From Bacillota bacterium (GTDB lineage Bacteria > Bacillota > Clostridia > Lachnospirales > Lachnospiraceae): a stretch of 6,177 nucleotides of DNA. Shown here piece after piece: positions 1 to 5,779 of this stretch. A program made the position numbers and the translations under genes. Below the pieces are notes generated by a model. The model had not been told where the DNA came from, did not search any database, and worked only from the letters and a program-made list of their open reading frames with translations. The first letter of the stretch is position 1. Each line of letters begins with the position of its first letter. Location: the NCBI GenBank assembly GCA_023424235.1, contig JAFAEB010000392.1:1-6177 (forward strand), read 5' to 3'.

Positions 1-10
1 ATCTAATATC

Positions 11-715
11 ATGTCGAATATTATGAAAGGAATTCAGAATTGGCAGCAAACAGAAGCAAAACATACATTACAAAAATGTGGCTTGAAGAGAGGAATGGAT
101 GTGATTGATTTTGGCTGCGGTGCACTGTATTGGACGTTGCCTGCTGCTCAAATAGTAGGTGAGGAAGGTATGGTATATGCTATAGACGTTGACAAGTATG
201 TCACCGAAACAGCACGCGAAACTTGTAAACAGCAAAGAATATCAAATTTAATTCCAATACGATTGAAGAATGATAAGATGTCATCTTTTGACAAACAGGT
301 TGACTTCATTATGTACTATGACGTATTTCATAGTATGGGACCGACTATGGAAAGAAAAATACAAGCTAACATTGAATTGATGAAAGATTTTTATCGTCTT
401 ACAAAATCGGGCGGTATTCTGACGGTTGCAGTATTTAACGAAATATGTTCGGTACAAGATGCTGTTAACGGACCATTTACTGCGAAAGGAAGACCTAAGT
501 GGTTTCAGGTTGATTATAATAAAGGATTGGAGCTTTATGGAGTGATTGATTTAATAGAAGGTTGCGGATTTAAACTTATTGATACTGTTACAAATGCCGC
601 TGTTCACTTTGATGAAATTGAAAAACATATCGATATACCAGAGTATGCAAATAAATCCTTTGATAAGCTTGAGCGAAGAGATATATGGGTGTTAAAAAAA
701 TATGACACCATATAA
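11..715 (+). CDS. Class I SAM-dependent methyltransferase, possibly 5'-truncated by the window edge
   Basis: Predicted cytosolic enzyme that transfers a methyl group from S-adenosylmethionine; the acceptor cannot be told. The 234-residue protein shows the Rossmann-type methyltransferase order: motif I VIDFGCG at residues 31-37, an acidic post-I strand VYAIDVD at 55-61, the motif IV-like strand DFIMYYDVFH at 98-107, and LTKSGGILTVAVF at 130-142. There are no membrane segments or signal peptide. In motif I the usual third glycine of GxGxG is replaced (GCGAL), which is unusual but not necessarily inactivating. The first ATG (11) has no ribosome binding site in the 10 visible upstream bases, and those bases are open in frame (S-N-I), so the true start may be upstream. 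A second ATG at 23 also lacks a binding site. It ends at TAA 713-715, 253 nt before the MATE gene, with no clear terminator between. The family call is firm; the specific role is unknown. Confidence 0.8.
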   Translation: MSNIMKGIQNWQQTEAKHTLQKCGLKRGMDVIDFGCGALYWTLPAAQIVGEEGMVYAIDVDKYVTETARETCKQQRISNLIPIRLKNDKMSSFDKQVDFIMYYDVFHSMGPTMERKIQANIELMKDFYRLTKSGGILTVAVFNEICSVQDAVNGPFTAKGRPKWFQVDYNKGLELYGVIDLIEGCGFKLIDTVTNAAVHFDEIEKHIDIPEYANKSFDKLERRDIWVLKKYDTI

Positions 716-864
716 CATATAGATTCCAAATTACAGGGATGAGTTGCTTAGCATTTGTTTATAAATACGACGTTGAAAATTTATATCATCTGTGATTGCA
801 GAAAATAAAATAAAGGTTGATAACAGTATAAGTACTAGTTAACTTCTGTATTCAAATTTTCGTA

Positions 865-892
865 TTGATTAATCCTTAAAATATGTTACTAT
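865..892 (+). promoter_or_regulatory. Weak sigma-A-like promoter candidate for the MATE gene
   Basis: TTGATT at 865-870 and TACTAT at 887-892 are separated by 16 nt and lie about 75 nt upstream of the MATE start. In DNA this AT-rich such matches arise by chance. A second candidate, TTGCAG at 896-901 with TATATT at 921-926, has a 19-nt spacer. The rest of the 716-968 spacer shows no gene and no convincing terminator. Confidence 0.3.
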
Positions 893-968
893 ATATTGCA
901 GTAATCTAAGATATGTACAATATATTATAGTTAATGACAGTTAAGAAAATCTTGAATGGAGAAGTACA

Positions 969-2342
969 ATGGATGGAGTTATGGAACGAAAGAATGGAAT
1001 AACGGAGGGAGTTATATGGAAGCAAATTCTTTATTTCTTCTTCCCTATGTTATTCGGTACCTTTTTTCAGCAATTATACAATACGGCAGATGCTATTATT
1101 GTTGGTAAATTTGTTGGCAAAGAAGCCTTATCCGCAGTAGGCGGCCCCACGGGATCACTCATTAATGTGTTCGTGGGATTTTTTACGGGTATTGCAACAG
1201 GTGCAACTGTAACACTTGCTCAATATTATGGTGGTAAGAAAGACGAAGAAGTAAGTAAAACAGTACATACAGCTTATGAAGTTGCAATTGCAGGTGGATT
1301 TTTTATTATGGTAATTGGTCTAATTGGTGCACCATATGCTCTGAAATGGATGGGAACACCAGAAGATGTTATGCCATATTCCTTAACCTATATTAGAATT
1401 TACTTTTTAGGTATGATTGCTAACCTTATTTATAATATGGGAGCGGGTATTTTACGTGCAATTGGTGATTCAAAGAGACCCTTGTATTTTCTTATTGCTA
1501 GTTGTTTTATCAATATTGTCCTTGATTTATTATTTGTCGTGGTATTCAAATGGAATGTAGCAGGAGCTGCCATTGCAACAATTATTTCTCAAATATGTAG
1601 TGCTATATTTGTTAGCATGGTGTTAATAAAGTCAAAGGATACCTACAAACTTAATTTACCTCAAATAAAATTTCACAAGGAAATACTAAAAAAGATTTTA
1701 TATATAGGTTTGCCGGCTGGTTTTCAATCACTTATGTATTCAACCTCTAACCTACTTATACAAACTAATGTAAATAGTTTTGGAACGAATACAGTTGCTG
1801 CCTGGTCAGCATATTCTAAAATTGATGGTGTATTCTGGATGACAATGGGCTCTTTTGGTGTAGCTGTAACTACCTTTGTTGGACAGAACTTTGGAGCTGG
1901 TAATAAGGATAGAGTCTATAAAGGAATACGTGTATGTTTGGCGATGGCAGTAGGAACAGCCTTAGCAATGAGTAGCGTTTTATATCTTGTTGGAAGTAAT
2001 ATTTATCTTTTATTTACGGATGATACAACTGTTATCAGTATAGGAACTACCATGCTTCGCTTTATGGTTCCATTCTATATCACATATGTATCCGTTGAGA
2101 TATTCTCAGGATCATTAAGAGCCATGGGGAACGTAATCCTTCCAATGTTTATTAGCTTATTTGGTATATGTGTAATTCGTATTATCTGGTTATCCCTTGC
2201 AGTGCCAATTTTTAAAGATATAAAGGCTGTTATGTTTAGCTATCCTCTAACTTGGATGATTACCTCGCTAATGTTTATTACATATTATCTTTATAATAAG
2301 AAGAATTTAGTTAAGAGGGAAAACCTGAATATTGTAAGATAA
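969..2342 (+). CDS. MATE family efflux transporter (Na+ or H+ coupled)
   Basis: Inner-membrane antiporter predicted to export cationic drugs or metabolites in exchange for Na+ or H+. At 457 residues it has the family's usual length and its two-fold internal repeat. The N-terminal half (about 14-222) opens with the amphipathic helix ITEGVIWKQI, followed by QLYNTADAIIVGKFVG at 35-50, GIATGATVTLAQYYGGKK at 74-91 and GAGILRAIGDSKRP at 158-171. The C-terminal half (about 238-445) has the matching GLPAGFQSLMYS at 247-258, FVGQNFGAGNKDRV at 303-316 and SGSLRAMGNVILP at 380-392. About twelve hydrophobic helices are visible. GGAG at 958-961, 7 nt upstream, supports the ATG at 969 over the ATG at 981, whose nearest GGAG is only 2 nt away. 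No regulator gene adjoins it. It faces the DUF4363 gene across a shared terminator. The family is clear; substrate and coupling ion are not. Confidence 0.95.
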   Translation: MDGVMERKNGITEGVIWKQILYFFFPMLFGTFFQQLYNTADAIIVGKFVGKEALSAVGGPTGSLINVFVGFFTGIATGATVTLAQYYGGKKDEEVSKTVHTAYEVAIAGGFFIMVIGLIGAPYALKWMGTPEDVMPYSLTYIRIYFLGMIANLIYNMGAGILRAIGDSKRPLYFLIASCFINIVLDLLFVVVFKWNVAGAAIATIISQICSAIFVSMVLIKSKDTYKLNLPQIKFHKEILKKILYIGLPAGFQSLMYSTSNLLIQTNVNSFGTNTVAAWSAYSKIDGVFWMTMGSFGVAVTTFVGQNFGAGNKDRVYKGIRVCLAMAVGTALAMSSVLYLVGSNIYLLFTDDTTVISIGTTMLRFMVPFYITYVSVEIFSGSLRAMGNVILPMFISLFGICVIRIIWLSLAVPIFKDIKAVMFSYPLTWMITSLMFITYYLYNKKNLVKRENLNIVR

Positions 2343-2484
2343 GATTTGTATTACATTTTGTTTATTTAGGATTAGGTTTAAGAATAGTACAGTGCTGTGT
2401 TAGGTAACTTATTTCAATAAATTGAACTTAAAAGTTAATTAAAACGATATACAAATAAGTGGTATATATGTATATGCTAGCAAT

Positions 2485-2525
2485 AAAACGGATATGGTAT
2501 CTATTTTAGATATGATATCCGTTTT
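2485..2525. terminator. Bidirectional intrinsic terminator between convergent genes
   Basis: Arms 2485-2503 and 2507-2525 are inverted repeats of 19 nt around a TTT loop. They match at 17 of 19 positions; on the + strand RNA one of the two mismatches becomes a G-U pair. The stem is bounded by AAAA on the left and TTTT on the right, so either strand gives a hairpin ending in a U-run. It lies 142 nt after the MATE stop and 42 nt beyond the DUF4363 stop, as expected for a terminator serving both. Confidence 0.85.
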
Positions 2526-2567
2526 AATTAAATAATAGCAAGAAATTTCAATTCTCTTTTTCATAAA

Positions 2568-2948
2568 TTAAAAAATATTTTCTAAGGTTGGTTTTTCTAA
2601 TTCTGAAATATGATCGACTAAAAATTTTAAAGTATGAATGCTTGCTAGTGCCTCATCTTTCGTCTCTTCTTTTATATATTGAGGTAGTTTCCATAACTCT
2701 ATCTCAATGTTATCCATTTCCTGATGGTCTAAAAATATTTTTATTATCTTTGAATACTCTTTCCATTTTTCTGTATATTTCATGGATGATTCATATGCTT
2801 TGTCCCAATCACTATCAGTGATATATTGCTCTATTTCGTTATTAAGGATACCTAATTCCTTAGATACATTATTAAGATACTTATGTGAATAAAGGATAGC
2901 AATTATCATAATAATGGACAAGGCTAAAGAGATAACTAAACTTTTCAT
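2568..2948 (-). CDS. DUF4363 family single-pass membrane protein
   Basis: The protein has 126 residues and unknown function. Residues 3-25 form one uncleaved-looking hydrophobic segment (no lipobox cysteine), so it is probably anchored in the membrane with a helical, charged domain outside. The family is recognised from the C-terminal pattern: DWDKA at 47-51, EKW at 60-62, DHQEMDNIEIELWKL at 74-88, and a tail with LKFLVDHI at 107-114 ending in LENIF. From my knowledge of clostridial genomes, DUF4363 proteins are commonly encoded directly after a DUF421 protein, as here: only 5 nt separate the DUF421 stop (2954-2956) from this ATG. The AGAAGG binding site (2961-2966) lies inside the end of the DUF421 gene, 12 nt from the ATG. 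That is longer than usual and suggests translational coupling. An antisense open frame over 2588-2821 is only a shadow. Confidence 0.85.
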   Translation of the reverse strand: MKSLVISLALSIIMIIAILYSHKYLNNVSKELGILNNEIEQYITDSDWDKAYESSMKYTEKWKEYSKIIKIFLDHQEMDNIEIELWKLPQYIKEETKDEALASIHTLKFLVDHISELEKPTLENIF

Positions 2949-2953
2949 AAGTA

Positions 2954-3634
2954 TTATAAACCTTCTTTCTTAAGCTGATAGTATAGTTTGCCTTTTGAAT
3001 CTAATAAGACTAATAAAACTTCATCGGTAGATTTTATATTTTTTTTCTTTAGCTGATTATATAACCAAGATTCATCTTTATTTATTAGTTTTAAATTTTT
3101 ACTATTTATTTTTCCATCAAGGATCAATGTTACAGGTAACGTGTCTTGGCTAACACTTAATTTTAAGTCCTTTCTAGTAGCTGGTTCCAAGTCGCTCTTC
3201 GGTATGATGGATATTTGCCCGCCTGTTTCCAAGATAGCATACTCGATATCTTCGATATTATAGTAATCTTTCAATCGCAATTCTTCCAACAAGTCATTTA
3301 GATTCATTTTAGTACTTTTAAGTTCCTTAACATTAATTTTCCCTTTTTCGATTAATATACTGGGTTTACCACAAAAGATATATCGAGCTATTTCGCTTTT
3401 AAGCTGCAATGTAGAAATTAGGACTTGTAAAACTAATAAGGTTATTATGGGAATTATCCCATGAAGTAGTGGTATGTTTATGTTTTGCATTGGAGTTGCT
3501 GCTAGTTCCGAAATCATAAGAGCAATTACAAGTTCAAAGGGTTGAAGTTGTCCAATTTGTCTCTTTCCCATTATTCGCATGATAATTACCACAACAAAAT
3601 ATAAAATGATAGCTCTAAATAGCACAATGAACAT
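2954..3634 (-). CDS. DUF421 / YetF-like membrane protein
   Basis: Integral membrane protein of the DUF421 (UPF0702) family that includes Bacillus YetF, YdfR and YdfS. Some family members are reported to affect spore inner-membrane properties; the biochemical function here is unknown. Counting from the ATG at 3634, the product has 226 residues: a hydrophobic N-terminal part with about three helices (2-19, roughly 33-47 and 56-76), then a soluble YetF domain. Hallmarks are GKRQIGQLQPFE at 23-34, GKPSILIEKGKI at 89-100, and the LRLKDYYNIEDIEYAILE stretch at 119-136 followed by GGQISIIPK at 138-146. The frame stays open up to an ATG at 3664, but that ATG has no ribosome binding site, whereas AGGAG sits 7 nt before 3634. 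The first ten residues of the longer form are therefore probably untranslated. It is the first gene of a two-gene unit with DUF4363 and is divergent from the MurE-like gene. Confidence 0.88.
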   Translation of the reverse strand: MFIVLFRAIILYFVVVIIMRIMGKRQIGQLQPFELVIALMISELAATPMQNINIPLLHGIIPIITLLVLQVLISTLQLKSEIARYIFCGKPSILIEKGKINVKELKSTKMNLNDLLEELRLKDYYNIEDIEYAILETGGQISIIPKSDLEPATRKDLKLSVSQDTLPVTLILDGKINSKNLKLINKDESWLYNQLKKKNIKSTDEVLLVLLDSKGKLYYQLKKEGL

Positions 3635-3641
3635 AAAATCG

Positions 3642-3646
3642 CTCCT
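3642..3646 (-). promoter_or_regulatory. Ribosome binding site that fixes the DUF421 start
   Basis: The minus strand reads AGGAG here, followed by 7 nt and ATG at 3634-3632. The further-upstream in-frame ATG at 3664 has no purine-rich element within reach, so the shorter 226-residue product is favoured. Confidence 0.85.
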
Positions 3647-3693
3647 ATACATTAATTTTGACATTCATGTATATTGTTTGTTGTAAATTATAA

Positions 3694-3699
3694 ATTATA
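3694..3699 (-). promoter_or_regulatory. Possible -10 element (TATAAT) for the DUF421-DUF4363 unit
   Basis: The minus strand reads a perfect TATAAT, 59 nt upstream of the DUF421 start. The hexamer 17 nt further upstream is AGGAAA, which is not a recognisable -35 box, and there is no TGn extension. The base composition makes chance matches likely. Confidence 0.25.
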
Positions 3700-3758
3700 C
3701 TCCATAAAGGATTTTATTTCCTAGATTAACATATATTTTATATAGATTATATGTTTAC

Positions 3759-3807
3759 CATAAGTACTTTTATTTTACCATGTGTTTATTCATAAACACT
3801 TTTATTT
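3759..3807. repeat. Degenerate direct repeat, two 17-nt copies
   Basis: CATAAGTACTTTTATTT (3759-3775) and CATAAACACTTTTATTT (3791-3807) match at 15 of 17 positions, with starts 32 nt apart. TTTACCAT also recurs just before each half (3754-3761 and 3774-3781), and a looser TATGTGGTTAT follows at about 3811-3821. This may be a decayed repeat or clustered protein sites. Confidence 0.5.
3782..3799. promoter_or_regulatory. Perfect 18-bp palindrome, possible operator or small hairpin
   Basis: GTGTTTAT, then TC, then ATAAACAC: 8-bp arms with a 2-nt centre. On the + strand it is followed by TTTTATTT, so it could form a weak hairpin with a U-run. A 2-nt centre and the position between divergent genes fit a dimeric repressor site equally well. 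Function is inferred only. Confidence 0.35.
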
Positions 3808-3968
3808 AGCTATGTGGTTATCCTAAGTTTACAGAGAGCACTATTTGATATATATTAAGCATTTTATTTATATATTAAATAAATAATGTCATGTAAAATA
3901 ATGATAAGAAGATAAAGTGATTTATTATAAAAAAAGATTGCTGTTTTGATTTTAATATACAATTCGTG

Positions 3969-3973
3969 AGGTG
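3969..3973 (+). promoter_or_regulatory. Ribosome binding site that sets the MurE-like start
   Basis: GAGGTGA at 3968-3974 matches the anti-Shine-Dalgarno end of 16S rRNA. The in-frame GTG at 3971 lies inside this site and cannot use it. ATG at 3977 is 5 nt after GAGG. A third choice, ATG 3986, has GGAG only 3 nt upstream. Confidence 0.7.
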
Positions 3974-3976
3974 AAT

Positions 3977-5527
3977 ATGGAGAAGATGGTTAATTTATAT
4001 AAAGTGTTAAGTGGTATTGAATATGAGGTTCAATTAGAAGGTAAAAGTATAGTAGATGTGAATGAAATCCTTGTTCACTCCAATCAAGTATATGATGGGA
4101 CTATGTTTGTAGCTTTAGTAGGGGCAAAAGTGGACGGACATAAGTTTCTACTAGATGCTTATAAGAAAGGTGCAAAATTCTTAGTAATTAATAAAAATAA
4201 ATTAAATGATGTGGATATTAGTTGCTTTCATGATATCACCCTTGTTACAGTAAACAATACAAGGGAGTGTCTATCTAAAATGATAAATAATTTTTATGAG
4301 GATCCTTCAAAACAGTTTACTTTAGTTGGAGTAACAGGTACCAATGGTAAAACATCAGTTACTAAAATGGCACAATACCTATTTATGAAGCAAGAATATA
4401 AAACAGGTTTAATCGGTACCATTGATAATTATGTGGACAATGAAATACTTTCCATTGAAAAGACAACTCCAACGACACCAGACTGTGTGGAATTAGGTAA
4501 AATCATGGATAAGTTTGTTGAGGAAAAAGTTGATTACTGTTTTATGGAGGTTTCATCTATGGCTCTAAAAACACATAGAGTATCGGCATGTGATTTTGAT
4601 CTTGCAGTGTTTACCAACTTATCTCCAGAACATCTTGATGATCATAAAACAATGGAGGATTATGTTGAATCAAAATTAAAACTCTTTACCATGACCAACA
4701 AAGCAGTTATTAATATGGATAATGAGTATTCCCAAAAAGTACTTTCTAGTTTTACAGGTAATAGTATTCGATATGGGATACAACAAACTTCATTGTGTAA
4801 CTTGTATGCCAAAAATATTGAATATTATAATGATAAGGTTAAGTTTTTAGTTGTTTACAAGAAGAATAATAACCTAAACCAAGAGAGTTGTAGTAGCATA
4901 GAGTATCCTATGACCATTTATACTCCTAGTGAATTTGCTGTTTATAATAATCTAGCAGTGATAGGAATTGGACTAATGTGTGGGTTAGAATTTACAAGGA
5001 TAATTGATTGTTTAAGTGAGAAAATATATATTGATGGTAGATACGAAGTGATAACAGGAGAGAAGCCATTTACGGTTATTGTTGATTATGCACACACTGC
5101 TTTTGCTTTAGAGAATATATTAAAAGCAGTTCGTAAAAATAAAAGCTATAAAAGAATAATTACAGTATTTGGATGTGGTGGTAATAGGGATAAAAGCAAA
5201 AGAAGTGTTATGGGTAGAATAAGTCAAGCGTTATCTGACTATACAATAATTACATCTGATAATCCTCGTACAGAACCACCAAAAGCTATCATTGAAGATA
5301 TTTTAGAAGGTATGGATGAAAGTTCAGGCAATTATACTTATATGAGAGAACGTAAGGCAGCTATTGAGCATGCTGTATTTCTTGCCCAAGAAAATGATGT
5401 TATTGTAATAATTGGAAAAGGCCATGAAAGAGAGCAAATATTCAATGGTTATAGTGTGCCATTTAGTGATAAAGAAGTAGCAATAAATGCTATGAAAGTA
5501 AGAGAGAAGTCATATCAACTTGGTTAG
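3977..5527 (+). CDS. MurE-type Mur ligase (UDP-MurNAc-tripeptide synthetase family)
   Basis: Cytoplasmic ATP-dependent ligase, predicted to add the third amino acid to UDP-MurNAc-L-Ala-D-Glu in peptidoglycan synthesis. From ATG 3977 it has 516 residues, near the family norm. Three domains are visible: UDP-substrate domain (about 1-105, with GTMFVALVGAKVDGHKF at 41-57); central ATPase (P-loop GVTGTNGKTS 118-127, TTPTTPD 163-169, EVSSMAL 191-197, HLDDH 219-223, and K233, the probable carbamylated lysine); and C-terminal domain (DGRYEVI 353-359, DYAHTAFALEN 370-380, FGCGGNRDKSKR 398-409, DNPR 428-431, GKGHE 480-484). DNPR is the mark of meso-diaminopimelate-adding MurE. Departures from the usual consensus (EVSSHAL, DYAHTPD) and the lack of neighbouring mur or fts genes suggest a paralogue rather than the housekeeping enzyme. 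For that reason no symbol is given, though it could be the only murE. A terminator follows at 5550. Confidence 0.88.
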   Translation: MEKMVNLYKVLSGIEYEVQLEGKSIVDVNEILVHSNQVYDGTMFVALVGAKVDGHKFLLDAYKKGAKFLVINKNKLNDVDISCFHDITLVTVNNTRECLSKMINNFYEDPSKQFTLVGVTGTNGKTSVTKMAQYLFMKQEYKTGLIGTIDNYVDNEILSIEKTTPTTPDCVELGKIMDKFVEEKVDYCFMEVSSMALKTHRVSACDFDLAVFTNLSPEHLDDHKTMEDYVESKLKLFTMTNKAVINMDNEYSQKVLSSFTGNSIRYGIQQTSLCNLYAKNIEYYNDKVKFLVVYKKNNNLNQESCSSIEYPMTIYTPSEFAVYNNLAVIGIGLMCGLEFTRIIDCLSEKIYIDGRYEVITGEKPFTVIVDYAHTAFALENILKAVRKNKSYKRIITVFGCGGNRDKSKRSVMGRISQALSDYTIITSDNPRTEPPKAIIEDILEGMDESSGNYTYMRERKAAIEHAVFLAQENDVIVIIGKGHEREQIFNGYSVPFSDKEVAINAMKVREKSYQLG

Positions 5528-5549
5528 AATTTCAAAAATGAAATACCTT

Positions 5550-5600
5550 GGAGAGTGTTATTAAGATGTCTTATGATAGCTTAATAGCACTCTCCTTTTT
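5550..5600 (+). terminator. Strong intrinsic terminator of the MurE-like gene
   Basis: Arms 5550-5565 and 5580-5595 pair over 16 bp, with one G-U pair, and start with GGAGAGTG/CACTCTCC. The loop is 14 nt (5566-5579). TTTTT follows at 5596-5600. It begins 22 nt after the stop codon and separates this gene from the lipoprotein transcript. Confidence 0.93.
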
Positions 5601-5666
5601 AATTGGTGAAGTAACGCAAGTTAATCCAAACGACAAATAAATTATAAACTTCTTAAGCCTTTGCAT

Positions 5667-5694
5667 TTGACATAATATGGAATAGGTGTATAAT
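5667..5694 (+). promoter_or_regulatory. Near-consensus sigma-A promoter for the lipoprotein gene
   Basis: TTGACA at 5667-5672 and TATAAT at 5689-5694 are both perfect hexamers with a 16-nt spacer. The predicted start is near 5701, leaving a leader of about 80 nt before the ATG at 5780. This is the best promoter in the window and implies strong vegetative expression. Confidence 0.85.
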
Positions 5695-5779
5695 GAGTGT
5701 AAGAAAAGGTTCATTGGTATAAAAAAGTTGGTTATGTATATTGTTAATATTTACTTTAATATACGAGGAGGAATTAAGT

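Larger units (their letters stand above)
3635..3976. other. AT-rich divergent spacer between the DUF421 and MurE-like genes
   Basis: This 342-nt stretch holds no gene. The longest ATG frame I checked on the + strand (from 3751) is 14 codons with no binding site. It contains a degenerate direct repeat (3759-3775 and 3791-3807), a perfect 18-bp palindrome (3782-3799) and an AT-only inverted repeat (3863-3870 with 3876-3883). Promoters for both flanking genes must lie here or overlap its edges, but no hexamer pair stands out for the + direction. Confidence 0.7.

Noticed and set aside
716..968. Riboswitch or terminator in the spacer between methyltransferase and MATE genes
   Set aside because: I found only short palindromes such as GTTAAC and no stable stem followed by T-run, and no recognisable conserved aptamer core.
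11..2342. Methyltransferase plus MATE exporter as an antibiotic-resistance or natural-product operon
   Set aside because: A 253-nt gap separates them, there is no shared regulator, and neither protein shows substrate-specific motifs tying them together.
2588..2821. 77-residue open frame on the + strand
   Set aside because: It lies wholly antisense to the DUF4363 gene, has no binding site and resembles no protein I recognise; it is a shadow frame.
3751..3795. 14-codon ATG frame in the divergent spacer as a leader peptide
   Set aside because: There is no ribosome binding site, no regulatory codon bias and no strong hairpin after it.
3863..3883. AT-only inverted repeat (TTTATTTA / TAAATAAA) as a terminator
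   Set aside because: The stem has no G-C pairs and no U-run in a useful position; it is expected by chance in such AT-rich sequence.
5728..5764. Hairpin in the lipoprotein leader (TATATT / AATATA) sequestering the binding site
   Set aside because: The arms are 6 bp of A-T only with a long loop; too weak to control translation.
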